This document shows, piece after piece, positions 26,351 to 35,066 of a DNA stretch of 64,000 bases (position 1 is its first letter; every line of letters starts with the position of its first letter). The notes beneath the pieces are model-generated. The model made no database searches and had not been told where the DNA came from. It saw only the letters and a program-made list of their open reading frames with translations. This stretch comes from Brevibacterium oceani (GTDB taxonomy: Bacteria; Actinomycetota; Actinomycetes; Actinomycetales; Brevibacteriaceae): assembly GCF_013623835.1 (NCBI RefSeq), contig NZ_JABKDE010000001.1, positions 1 through 64,000 on the forward strand. The letters are read 5' to 3'. Both the position numbers and the translations under genes were made by a program.

Positions 26351-27622
26351 TCAGGCGAACAACCGGAACATCGGTGAGTTCTGGTGGACGCGTTCGACCT
26401 CGATGTTCGATGCCTCCATCCGCTCGAGCAGATTCGGCAGGTCTTCGGCGTAGCCGAGCTGGATGCCGACGAACGCCGGTCCGGTCTCGCGGTCGGAGCG
26501 TTTGACGTACTCGAACATCGCGATGTCGTCCTCGGGCCCGAGCACTTCGTTGAGGAAGCGGCGCAGGGCGCCGGGCTCCTGCGGGAAGTCGACGATGAAG
26601 TAGTGCTTGAGGCCCTCGTGGACGAGGGAGCGTTCGAGGATCTCGGGGTAGCGGGAGATGTCGTTGTTGCCCCCGGAGACCAGGCACACCACGGTCGACC
26701 CGGGCTCGATCGTGATCGGCTTGCCGGAGTCGGGGCCGCCGATTCCCGCCGAGGCCAGGGCGCCGGAGGGTTCGGCGATGATGCCTTCGACCTGGTACAT
26801 GTCGAGCATCTCCGTGGCCACGGCGCCCTCGGCGACGGGACGCACGTCGAGCCCGAGTTCGGACACGACCTCGAAGGTCAGGGCGCCGGCGCGCTTGACG
26901 GCGGTGCCGTCGGCGAAGCGGTCGATGTTCTCCAGGGTCACCGGATGGCCGGTCTTCAGCGCTGCGATCATCGAGGCGGCCCCGGCCGGTTCGGCGCCGA
27001 TGACCTTCGTGTGCGGCATGCGCTCGGCCGCGTAGGCGGCGATTCCGGCGAGGACTCCGCCGCCGCCGACGGGCACGACGATGTAGTCCGGATCGGTCTC
27101 GAGCTGCGAGTGGATCTCGGCGGCGACGGTGCCCTGACCGGCGATGGTGCGGCGGTCGTCGAAGGCAGAGACGAGGAGGGCGTCGTTGCGGTCGGCGAAG
27201 CGGTAGGCCAGCGCCGAGGCATCATCGTAGGTGGAGCCGGCGATCTCGATGGTCACCTGCTCGCCGCCGAAGTGGCGGACACGTTCGATCTTCTGCTTCG
27301 GTGTCGTCTTGGGCACGAAAATCGTGCCCTGGATGCCGAGCTCCTTGCAGGCGCGGGCGAAGCCCTGCGCATGGTTGCCCGCCGAGGCGCACACGACTCC
27401 GCGCGCCCGTTCGTCCGCGTCGAGCTGGAGCATGAAGTTGAAGGCTCCGCGGATCTTGTAGGACCGCACCATCTGCAGGTCCTCGCGCTTGAGGTAGATC
27501 GTCGAACCGGTCGCGGCCGTCAGCCGCTCGCAGATCTGGAGTGGAGACAGGATGACGGATTCGGAAATTCGCGACGCGGCCGCTTCGACCTCGTCGGCGA
27601 GTGTGAGCTTCTGGGATGTCAT
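26351..27622 (-). CDS. ilvA: Threonine dehydratase (threonine ammonia-lyase)
   Basis: 423 residues from ATG 27622 (MTSQKLTLADEVEAAASRI); the frame extends upstream without a supported start. A PLP-dependent fold-type II enzyme: LKREDLQMVRSYKIRGAFN contains the PLP lysine, and VPVGGGGVLAGIAAYA is the phosphate-binding loop. The C-terminal ACT-like domain (HYFIVDFPQEPGALRRFLNE) senses isoleucine or valine in biosynthetic forms. It makes 2-oxobutyrate from threonine for isoleucine synthesis. The length and single regulatory domain fit the Corynebacterium-type enzyme. It appears to be a single-gene unit ending in the hairpin at 26272-26334. Confidence 0.95.
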   Translation of the reverse strand: MTSQKLTLADEVEAAASRISESVILSPLQICERLTAATGSTIYLKREDLQMVRSYKIRGAFNFMLQLDADERARGVVCASAGNHAQGFARACKELGIQGTIFVPKTTPKQKIERVRHFGGEQVTIEIAGSTYDDASALAYRFADRNDALLVSAFDDRRTIAGQGTVAAEIHSQLETDPDYIVVPVGGGGVLAGIAAYAAERMPHTKVIGAEPAGAASMIAALKTGHPVTLENIDRFADGTAVKRAGALTFEVVSELGLDVRPVAEGAVATEMLDMYQVEGIIAEPSGALASAGIGGPDSGKPITIEPGSTVVCLVSGGNNDISRYPEILERSLVHEGLKHYFIVDFPQEPGALRRFLNEVLGPEDDIAMFEYVKRSDRETGPAFVGIQLGYAEDLPNLLERMEASNIEVERVHQNSPMFRLFA

Positions 27623-27660
27623 GTCTGTTTCAACCACCAGACTATTGTGCGCCCTCTGTC

Positions 27661-27674
27661 TTGCCATTTGGCAA
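27661..27674. promoter_or_regulatory. Palindrome TTGCCA-TT-TGGCAA upstream of ilvA
   Basis: A perfect 6-bp inverted repeat with a 2-base centre lies 39 bases upstream of the ilvA ATG. It looks like a repressor site; the cognate protein is unknown. Confidence 0.4.
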
Positions 27675-27874
27675 CTCGTATCGACATAAGGACGCACTCG
27701 GCGCCCCGCGCACCCACCCCGCATCGCCTCGCACATCCGCTCCGAACAGCCCCACCCGCCGTCGCGAAAGCCCGAATCCGCTGTGGACTTCCGGGTTTCG
27801 GGTGCGCCCTGAACCGCGAATACGCCCTATCATGATTGGATGGAGGATGCCCGTAATCCCTTCTAGGAGACGTC

Positions 27875-30367
27875 ATGGCCATCAGCAGTGAGCTCGAACA
27901 ACTGTTAGCCAGCTGGATACCTCGTCAGCCGTGGTTTCCCAAGCTCGCGGCAGATTTCGGGACCGATCCCGACATCACCCCGATGTCGGTGGCCCGCGCG
28001 TTCACTTACACCGCCGAGGAGCTCGGTGGTTTTGCGGGTCTCGTGACCGTGATCTCCGTCGGCGACGGCGCGACGCTGCGCCGCCTCAACATCCCACTGA
28101 CCCTGCGCGGCACCGAAGACATCCATCTGCGCCACGCCCTCATCGGCCGCGTCGATGACCTCGCGCTCGGTCCCGTCCACGTCTACGACGGCGCCGCCGA
28201 TCCCGTGTTCGTCAACCTCATGGCCGACGCCATCACGAAGCGGAAGGTCTTCGACGGCGGGCAGCTGTCCACCGAATCTCTGCGCCACAGCCAGGAGAAG
28301 ACCGAGGCCAGGGACCGGGCGCCGATGCCCTTCCCGGTGACCGCGAACGGTGCGGCCGCCTCGGCGAACGGAACGAATGCCACCCCCTCCGAGGCGGCCC
28401 CACCGAAGCCGTCGAAATCGGACCTCGCGGTGGGGGAGACCGAAGAGCTGCCCGTCGAGATCCGTCCGATCGAGGTCTCGGACTCGGGTGCGCACAAGTC
28501 CACCGTCGTCATCCACGACGAATACGAGCCGATGGAGCTGTCCTTCTTCCGGGTGCTCGAGAACGGGATGCCGTCGTCGCTGACGATCCCGGTGCTGCTC
28601 ACCGAGGCGGGTTCGCGCAGCGTGCCCGAGGTCATCGGTTGGGGTTCGGGCCGCTGGTACGACATGTTCGAAGTCCAGGAGATGGAGGCGCCGATGGCGC
28701 TGCTCTCCCACGCCGACGTCGAGGCCGAACCCGCGTGGCGGGAGGCTGTGGACACCGTCTGCGCCGTTGATTCCGGGTCGATCGGAGCCTACAACGCTCA
28801 CGCCGCAGAGATGGGTCGGCGCATCGGCGAACTCCACACGGACATGGCCGCCGAGTTCGGGGTCGTCGAAGGCAGCGGTGAACCGACGAAGCAGCTGGTC
28901 TCCAAGTGGATCGACCGCGTCGATTGGGCACTGGGCAGGGCGCCGCTGGCACTGGATTCCTTGGTGTCGGAACTGCGCGCCCACCGGGCGAAGGTGCAGG
29001 GGCTCGAGACCATCGGCACCCTGCAGAAGATCCACGGCGAGCTCACTCTTGATCACGTGGTCAGTTCGCCGTCGGACGGTTACTCGGTTGTGAAGTTCAC
29101 CGATTCGACGAATTCGGACCCGAAGCCGGCGGCACTCGACCTGGTGGCGCTGCTGCGCAGCATCGACTACGCGGCCGGGTTCGCCCGCCTGCAGCGCACC
29201 GATGCGCTCGACTCCGAGGACGGATCGCTGGTCGTCAACGGTTTCGGCAACGATCCGTCGGCGCTGCGGGCGATCTTCGATTCGCCCGAATACCTGTGGG
29301 CCTCGCAGGTGCAGAACTCGCTGCTGTCCGGGTACTCGCGTGCTCGCGGCGAATCCGTCGGCCTGGGCGATCCGGTGCTGCGAGCCGCGCTCGTCGACCG
29401 CCTCCTCGTCGAGGTCGTCACCGAACTGCGCAACCGCCCGAACTGGCTGTCCGTGCCCTTGGCTACGCTCACCCTTGTGCTCAAGGGCAAGCCCGCCCGC
29501 GCCGAGGAGGCTGCCGCGTCGGCCGATGACTCCAACGCTCCCGAGGGCTCCCGCGCTGCCGACTCCGCTGTTGCCGCATCCAGTGCTGCAGCAGGTTCGG
29601 GCAGCGAGGGTGCGGATCGTTCGGAGGGTCCGTCCGCCGAGGCTGAGCCGAGCGACGCGTTCGCCACGGCGGCAGCCGCCGACGAGACCACAGCCGCCGA
29701 TTCGGAGTCCGTCGCCGCAGCACCGCGCGGAACGGCTGGAACTGTCGCCGCCGCGATTGCGCACTCGAGTGGCGATGAAGCCGGCCGTGCCGAGAACGAA
29801 TCCGCTCCTACCGATGCCACCGCCGAGGCGGATGACACTGCGACCGATTCCACCGCCGGGGCGACAGACACCGACGTGGGCGGTGCCGCGGATGCGGATG
29901 TCGTCGAGGTGAAGTCTGCGCCGGTCACCGCAGACGCCGAGCCGGATCCTGCGCCGGTCGCGGACACCGCCGAGAACACCGTCGACGCCACCGCGGATCC
30001 AGGGATCGACGACGTCGAGGACTCCACTGTGGTTCCGCCGGAGGACGACGACGAATTCGCCGACGATGCGGAGGAGGAGATCCCGGTCCAGCGCGTGCCC
30101 GCAACCTTCGCTGCCCGCGGCGCCACCTCCGAGGATGCCGACAACAACGGTCACTACGTGCAGCCGGCCAAGCCGAAGTCCGCACCCAAGCTCGGCAAGA
30201 CGTGGAGCGAACGCTCACACGATGACGAAGGGTCCGGCAAGGGCGTCGACAAGTCCGCCGGGCAGTCGGAACAGAACGAAGGCTCGTCGACAGGTTCGGT
30301 CTTCGACGACCTCTTGGGAACCGAGCGCAAGCGCAACCGAATCGACAAGAAGCGCAAGAAGAACTGA
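27875..30367 (+). CDS. Maltokinase-like protein, probably a pseudokinase, with acidic tail
   Basis: 830 residues. Residues 1-130 resemble the cap domain of maltokinases (LASWIPRQPWFPKL), and residues about 150-530 a fructosamine/aminoglycoside-kinase-like fold. The alignment anchor is the catalytic loop: active maltokinases carry HGDLHLGQV, here HGELTLDHV (residues 387-395), and the magnesium-binding DFEGEP becomes KFTDSTN. The following LDLVALLRSIDYAAGFARL retains the family pattern (DVAGMLRSFDYAA). Both catalytic acids therefore seem altered, which points to a pseudokinase. From about residue 540 to the end the protein is disordered and rich in A, D, E, S and T, ending in a basic RKRNRIDKKRKKN. 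AGGAG precedes the ATG. No trehalose or glycogen gene is nearby. Confidence 0.7.
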   Translation: MAISSELEQLLASWIPRQPWFPKLAADFGTDPDITPMSVARAFTYTAEELGGFAGLVTVISVGDGATLRRLNIPLTLRGTEDIHLRHALIGRVDDLALGPVHVYDGAADPVFVNLMADAITKRKVFDGGQLSTESLRHSQEKTEARDRAPMPFPVTANGAAASANGTNATPSEAAPPKPSKSDLAVGETEELPVEIRPIEVSDSGAHKSTVVIHDEYEPMELSFFRVLENGMPSSLTIPVLLTEAGSRSVPEVIGWGSGRWYDMFEVQEMEAPMALLSHADVEAEPAWREAVDTVCAVDSGSIGAYNAHAAEMGRRIGELHTDMAAEFGVVEGSGEPTKQLVSKWIDRVDWALGRAPLALDSLVSELRAHRAKVQGLETIGTLQKIHGELTLDHVVSSPSDGYSVVKFTDSTNSDPKPAALDLVALLRSIDYAAGFARLQRTDALDSEDGSLVVNGFGNDPSALRAIFDSPEYLWASQVQNSLLSGYSRARGESVGLGDPVLRAALVDRLLVEVVTELRNRPNWLSVPLATLTLVLKGKPARAEEAAASADDSNAPEGSRAADSAVAASSAAAGSGSEGADRSEGPSAEAEPSDAFATAAAADETTAADSESVAAAPRGTAGTVAAAIAHSSGDEAGRAENESAPTDATAEADDTATDSTAGATDTDVGGAADADVVEVKSAPVTADAEPDPAPVADTAENTVDATADPGIDDVEDSTVVPPEDDDEFADDAEEEIPVQRVPATFAARGATSEDADNNGHYVQPAKPKSAPKLGKTWSERSHDDEGSGKGVDKSAGQSEQNEGSSTGSVFDDLLGTERKRNRIDKKRKKN

Positions 30368-30505
30368 GCCGATCCGCGGCCGGTGCCAGCGATTGGCAGT
30401 TGCTGATGCGGTTGTGAGAAACTATGGTGGCTCGGCTCTGCGCCGGGCAGGCCGGGTTCGTCTCGATCCAGTCGTCACGAGTGTGCCGACCGAGAGTGAA
30501 CCGAT

Positions 30506-30596
30506 GGAAGCGTGTCCGAGCGGCCGAAGGAGACGGTCTTGAAAACCGTTGTGCGGCAACCCCGCACCGTGGGTTCGAATCCCACCGCTTCCGCCA
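30506..30596 (+). tRNA. tRNA-Ser (anticodon UGA)
   Basis: GGAAGCG/CGCTTCC acceptor pairing, anticodon loop CTTGAAA with TGA, a long class II variable arm, the T loop GGTTCGAATCC, discriminator G and an encoded CCA. The long extra arm confirms serine. Confidence 0.97.
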
Positions 30597-30601
30597 CGTG
30601 G

Positions 30602-30645
30602 AACACCCCGAGACCCGCTGATCTGCGCGGAGCTCGGGGTGTTTT
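30602..30645 (+). terminator. Terminator after tRNA-Ser(UGA)
   Basis: AACACCCCGAG (30602-30612) pairs with CTCGGGGTGTT (30633-30643), and the stem runs into TTTT. Confidence 0.85.
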
Positions 30646-30762
30646 CGTCGTGTGAGAGTGGCCGTAGGCGTCCCTTCGCTCACCTCCGAAATCGCATCGG
30701 GCAACCGACCGCCATACGAGGCCGCCGGCTGGACTGCGCGAGGGCCTTTATCGGTTCCGTCC

Positions 30763-32139
30763 TCAGCTGTCGACGGGCGCTTCGGGTTCGGACATCTGGG
30801 CGTCGGCCTCGGGGTCGTCGAAGCTGCGCACCGAGCGGCGGAAGCCGCGGGTCATCACTGCCAGATAGATGATGCCGATGGCCAGCCAGACGAGGCCGCC
30901 GATGAGGGCCGTGCTGTGCAGGCTCGCCCACAGCACACCGGTGAGGATCGCGCCGACCGCGGGCATGATCACATAGCTGAACGTCGTCTTGAAGTCGACC
31001 ACCTGCCGAGTCCGGAACGCGTAGTGGGCGATGACCGTGAGGTTGACGAAGGTGAAGGCGATGAGCGCACCGAAGTTGATCAGCGCCGAGATCAGCTCGA
31101 GGCTGAAGGACATCGCGAGCAGGCACACGGCGCCGACGAGCACGATGTTGAACACCGGAGTGTGCGTCTTCGGATTGATGTAGCCGAAGGCCCTGCGCGG
31201 CAGCACGCCATTGCGTCCCATCACCAGCAGCATGCGGGAGACCGACGCGTGCGAGGCGAGGCCCGAGGCGGCGGTGGCCGCAAAGGCGGCAGCGACGAAG
31301 AAGAGCTGGAAGACGTGACCGCCGGTGAGCATGCCGATTTCGGGCAGTGGATCGTCGACGATGGTGAACTGCGAGTTGTCGGGGAAGAGCAGCTGTGCGA
31401 AGTATCCGGCGACGAGGAAGATGAGTCCACCGGCGAGTACGGTGAGCATGATCGCCTTGGGCATGAGGCTGACATGCTTGGCCTCGTTCGTGTACATCGT
31501 CACCGCGTCGAAGCCGATGAATGAGAAGCAGACGACGGTGGCGCCGGTGAGCACCGCGCCGAGGTGGACACCCTCGTGGATGAATGGGTCGGCACTGATG
31601 ATCAGGCCTGCTCCTTCGCCGGCGTTGAGCTGGCCGATCGCGAGGACACAGAACGTGGCGACCAGGATGATGGCGAAGATGAGGAGGATGCCGTTGAGGT
31701 TCGCCGTCCCCCGCATCGAGGACAGTACAATCCCGGTCATCACGATCGTGTAGACGACGACCCATACCCACGGCGGTGCATCCGGGACCATTGATTCCAT
31801 GTAGAGGCGGATGATGAGGCAGTTGACCATCGGCAGCAGCAGATAGTCCATGAGCGATGTCCAGCCGACCAGGAAGCCGAGCGCCGGCGACATGGTCTCA
31901 CGCGTATAGGTGTACGCCGATCCCGCGGTCGGAAAGATCTTGACCATCTTGCCGTAGCTGAAGGCCGTGAAGACCATGACGATGAGAGCGACGAGGTAGG
32001 CTGCCGGGACCGCGCCGTCCGTCTGCTCGGAGACGATCCCGAATGTATCGAAGACCACGGTCGGCGTCATGTACCCGAGCCCGAGTCCGACGATGGACCA
32101 CAGACCGAGGTTGCGCTTCAGCGAGCCGGAAGCTGCCAT
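30763..32139 (-). CDS. APC-superfamily amino-acid permease
   Basis: 458 residues from ATG 32139 with GGGAGG six bases upstream; the frame is open 20 codons further. About 12 hydrophobic segments are present. The first (LGLWSIVGLGLGYMTPTVVF) carries the APC glycine-rich substrate loop, and ATVVCFSFIGFDAVTMYTNE is the family motif of segment 6. It imports an amino acid or polyamine by ion coupling; the substrate is not evident. It is divergent from the MBL hydrolase gene, and the gap between them has exact 22-bp repeats. Confidence 0.88.
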   Translation of the reverse strand: MAASGSLKRNLGLWSIVGLGLGYMTPTVVFDTFGIVSEQTDGAVPAAYLVALIVMVFTAFSYGKMVKIFPTAGSAYTYTRETMSPALGFLVGWTSLMDYLLLPMVNCLIIRLYMESMVPDAPPWVWVVVYTIVMTGIVLSSMRGTANLNGILLIFAIILVATFCVLAIGQLNAGEGAGLIISADPFIHEGVHLGAVLTGATVVCFSFIGFDAVTMYTNEAKHVSLMPKAIMLTVLAGGLIFLVAGYFAQLLFPDNSQFTIVDDPLPEIGMLTGGHVFQLFFVAAAFAATAASGLASHASVSRMLLVMGRNGVLPRRAFGYINPKTHTPVFNIVLVGAVCLLAMSFSLELISALINFGALIAFTFVNLTVIAHYAFRTRQVVDFKTTFSYVIMPAVGAILTGVLWASLHSTALIGGLVWLAIGIIYLAVMTRGFRRSVRSFDDPEADAQMSEPEAPVDS

Positions 32140-32319
32140 ATCAATCCTCCCGATTGGAGTCGTGCCGCCCGCCGGGCCATGAGTCACGATGCGGATCAAG
32201 GGTGATGCGCAGCATCGGCCCAGCGGTGATGTGCGTCACGATCTTAGCGTTTCGACTGCGAAAAACGAAACCTTGTGTGCCGAATATGAGATCAATCAGT
32301 AGGTTAACCTGCCGTGGAT

Positions 32320-32374
32320 GACGATTTCAGTAAGCAGGGGCGACGATTTCAGCAAGCGCAGATGACGAAATCAG
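32320..32374 (+). repeat. Three direct repeats of GACGATTTCAG at 22-bp period
   Basis: Copies at 32320, 32342 and 32364 (the last GACGAAATCAG) are spaced exactly 22 bases, two helical turns, in a divergent promoter region. This is a plausible site for a cooperative regulator. Confidence 0.65.
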
Positions 32375-32408
32375 TCGCGTTCGCGGGGATCGGCGGAGAC
32401 ATTCCACC

Positions 32409-32476
32409 GTCGAGGCGACACCGCGTCTGCGATGCCCGCCAGTCGAGGCGACGCCGCATCTGCGCTGCCCATGCCG
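32409..32476 (+). repeat. Two direct repeats at 33-bp period
   Basis: GTCGAGGCGACACCGCGTCT at 32409 is repeated from 32442 as GTCGAGGCGACGCCGCATCT, with the similarity continuing through TGCG.TGCCC. The role is unknown. Confidence 0.6.
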
Positions 32477-32593
32477 CCGGTCTGCCTGCCGTCTGCCCCC
32501 GACCATAAATCGAATGACCTTTCAGTAATGAGCCGAAACGGAGTAGATTGCACCCAACGGACAAGTTGCCCCACGGAGAGGTGTGAGAGACGT

Positions 32594-33712
32594 ATGGCGA
32601 TCGAATCGCTGAGCGCCGGGCAGTCGGCGGCGTGGAAGGACCGGGTCCTGCCCTCGGTCGAAAGGGTCGCCGAGGGAGTCTGGGCCGTTCCGGTCCCGAT
32701 CCCGAACAACCCGCTGGTCTACACCTACTGCTATGCCATCGCCGACGGCTCCGGCGTCGTCCTCATCGACCCGGGCTGGGACGGGAAGGACCAGTACCGG
32801 GCGCTCACCTCGGCGCTGGCCGACCTGCGTTTCACGGTCGCAGACATCCACGGAATCGCGATCACGCACTACCACCGTGACCACATCGGGCTCGTCCCCG
32901 CCCTGTTGGCCGAGAACCCGGACGCGTGGGTCGCCATGCACGGCGAGGACCTGCGCTCGATCAAACGGTTCTACACCAACGCCGTCGACATGGGTACCGG
33001 AGTCGACCCGAACCTCAACATCGCCCGCGCCTACGGGGTCCCCGAAGACCGGTGGGCCGAGGTCGAGAGCCTCCAGGTCGGCTCGTCCAAAACGGGAAGA
33101 TCTGCCAGAACGGGAAAGTCTGCCGAAGCGGGGGAGACGACTGACCCGATGAGCCTCTATCGGCAGTCGATGAGCCGACTGCCGGAGACGATCCACGTCC
33201 TCGACGACGGCACCGACCTGCCGCTGGCCGACGGGACGCTCACAGCCATGTGGACGCCCGGCCACACCTACGGGCATTCGACGTTCGTCCGACCCGAGGA
33301 CGACCTGCTGTTCTCCGGCGATCACGTGCTGCCGACGATCACCCCGAACATCGGCCTCGATTCCGGGGCGATCACCCACAGCCTCGGCGACTATCTGCGC
33401 TCACTCGAGAAGCTGGCCCAACTCGACGCGAATGTCGCGGTGCTGCCCGCCCACGGCTTCCGCTTCACCGGCCTCCACGACCGCAAGGTCGAACTCGTCG
33501 AACACCACCACGAACGCCTCGACGAGATCCGCGCCCGCATGGACGCCACCGACGACCACAGCGTCTACTCGATCGCCCAGGGCCTGCACTGGTCGCGCGG
33601 ATTCGACAGCCTCCACAACTTCAACCTCTTCGCCGCCCTCGCCGAGACCGCCGCGCACATGCACTACCTCGGCATCGACCTCGGCGTGGGATCCCTGGTC
33701 GGCGAGAAATGA
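32594..33712 (+). CDS. Metallo-beta-lactamase-fold hydrolase
   Basis: 372 residues from ATG 32594 (MAIESLSAGQSAAWKDRV); the frame is open upstream without support. The metal site is plain: THYHRDHIGL (HxHxDH), a later histidine in WTPGHTYGHS, and FSGDHVLPTI with the bridging aspartate, then PAHGFRF. An insertion at about residues 160-185 has the near-repeat SSKTGRSARTGKSAEAG and may be a flexible loop. The C-terminal helices (DHSVYSIAQGLHWSRGF) resemble those of lactonase/thioesterase-type MBL proteins. Substrate unknown. It is followed 76 bases later by the C45 gene on the same strand. Confidence 0.88.
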   Translation: MAIESLSAGQSAAWKDRVLPSVERVAEGVWAVPVPIPNNPLVYTYCYAIADGSGVVLIDPGWDGKDQYRALTSALADLRFTVADIHGIAITHYHRDHIGLVPALLAENPDAWVAMHGEDLRSIKRFYTNAVDMGTGVDPNLNIARAYGVPEDRWAEVESLQVGSSKTGRSARTGKSAEAGETTDPMSLYRQSMSRLPETIHVLDDGTDLPLADGTLTAMWTPGHTYGHSTFVRPEDDLLFSGDHVLPTITPNIGLDSGAITHSLGDYLRSLEKLAQLDANVAVLPAHGFRFTGLHDRKVELVEHHHERLDEIRARMDATDDHSVYSIAQGLHWSRGFDSLHNFNLFAALAETAAHMHYLGIDLGVGSLVGEK

Positions 33713-33788
33713 GTCGACCGCCGGATAGCGATCGTGACCCGGCGAGAAGTGAACTAGAGTCGGCAGGAGCCGAGACGAAGGAGTCGAC

Positions 33789-35015
33789 ATGAGCACCGAA
33801 TTCGTCCCCGCCGCCGAAGTCCGGCCGGTGACCTTCGCCGTCCGCGCCTCCGACCATCGTGAGCGCGGCCGCCGGCGTGGGGCCGAGCTGCGCACCGGGA
33901 TCGCGTCCACTCTGGCCGCCTATCGCCGGTACTTCGCCCATCTGAATATCGCCGAGGCGGCCGTCCGCACAGCTGCGACGTCGAGCCTCGAACGTCTGCA
34001 GGCGTGGTCGCCGACCGCCGCCGAGGAGATCGCGGCCGTGGCCGAGGGCGCGGGCATCGAAGTCGCCGAGCTCATGGAGATCATCTCCCGCACCGAGATC
34101 ATGACCCAGGCGGCCGCAGCCCCGACCGAATGCTCGACCGTGAGCTACACGCGACCCGGCGCCTCTGTGGCCGCGCAGAACTGGGACTGGGCGGCCGACT
34201 TCTCCTCCCTGTGGCATATCAACGACGTCGGTGCCGTACCAGGTCAGCGCCGCCATGCCGGCATCGCCGAATTCGGGATGCTCGGCAAGATCGGCCTCAA
34301 CGAGTCAGGCGTCGGAGTCCTGCTCAACATCCTCAAGCACACCGCCGACGGTCCCGGGGGAGTGCCCGTCCACGCGATCCTGGACCGCGTGCTCTCCGAA
34401 GCCGACACCCTCGCCGAGGCGCTCGAGATCATCCATTCGGCGCCGACCTCGTCCTCGTCGATCATCACGGTCATCACCGCCGAGGCGGCCGTCCAGATCG
34501 AGATCGCCGGTGACCGCAAACGCGAACGCCGCGTGGGCAGCGATGGGAACGGTGGGGTCGCCGCGGATCGTGGGGATCTGGCCGTCGGTGACAGTGGATT
34601 TCTCATCCACACGAATCATTTCCTGCACCCGGATCTGCTCGACGGGGCGCTCGAACTGCGCCCGGACTCGACCTCTCAGGCCCGTTACCGACATCTCGCC
34701 GAGGCGGTCGCGCGCTTCGAGACGGCACGGCTCGAGGTGCGTGACAGTGGTGCGGGTCCGACTGGAACGTCATCGGCCGCGGCGGCTGAACGCGCCGACA
34801 CGGCGCAGCCCGTGACCGTCGGCGATCTCACGACACTGCTGACCACCGAGCCGGGAGAAGCGCCCGTGTGCTGCACTCCTGATCCCGGGGCCACCTATGG
34901 CAACCGTTCAGCAACCCTAGTCAGCGTGCGCATCGACCCGGCTCGCAAGCAGATCGACCTCGCGCCCGGGTCGCCGATCGAGGGTCTGCACGGCAACCGC
35001 AGCTTCCAGCTCTGA
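33789..35015 (+). CDS. C45-family peptidase / acyltransferase (Ntn hydrolase)
   Basis: 408 residues with GAAGGAG before the ATG. It is related to isopenicillin-N acyltransferase and acyl-CoA:6-aminopenicillanate acyltransferase. The expected autoprocessing site is visible: Cys115 in AAPTECSTVSYTRPG would become the N-terminal nucleophile after self-cleavage. Supporting features are AAQNWDWAAD (the conserved N-W-D) and LNESGVGVLLN. A Gly/Ala/Thr-rich insertion interrupts the C-terminal half (about 320-340). It has no signal peptide. Enzymes of this family hydrolyse or transfer amide-linked acyl groups; the natural substrate is unknown. It may be co-transcribed with the MBL hydrolase. Confidence 0.88.
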   Translation: MSTEFVPAAEVRPVTFAVRASDHRERGRRRGAELRTGIASTLAAYRRYFAHLNIAEAAVRTAATSSLERLQAWSPTAAEEIAAVAEGAGIEVAELMEIISRTEIMTQAAAAPTECSTVSYTRPGASVAAQNWDWAADFSSLWHINDVGAVPGQRRHAGIAEFGMLGKIGLNESGVGVLLNILKHTADGPGGVPVHAILDRVLSEADTLAEALEIIHSAPTSSSSIITVITAEAAVQIEIAGDRKRERRVGSDGNGGVAADRGDLAVGDSGFLIHTNHFLHPDLLDGALELRPDSTSQARYRHLAEAVARFETARLEVRDSGAGPTGTSSAAAAERADTAQPVTVGDLTTLLTTEPGEAPVCCTPDPGATYGNRSATLVSVRIDPARKQIDLAPGSPIEGLHGNRSFQL

Positions 35016-35066
35016 CGAGAACCACCCGACACGGATCCTCCCGTGTCGTTTTCAGATCCGAGCGAC

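Larger units (their letters stand above)
32140..32593. other. Divergent intergenic region with direct repeats
   Basis: 454 bases between the permease and MBL-fold gene starts. It contains three 22-bp-period copies of GACGATTTCAG at 32320-32374 and two 33-bp-period copies of GTCGAGGCGAC at 32409 and 32442. I see no gene. The AT-rich stretch 32240-32330 probably holds the promoters. Confidence 0.6.
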
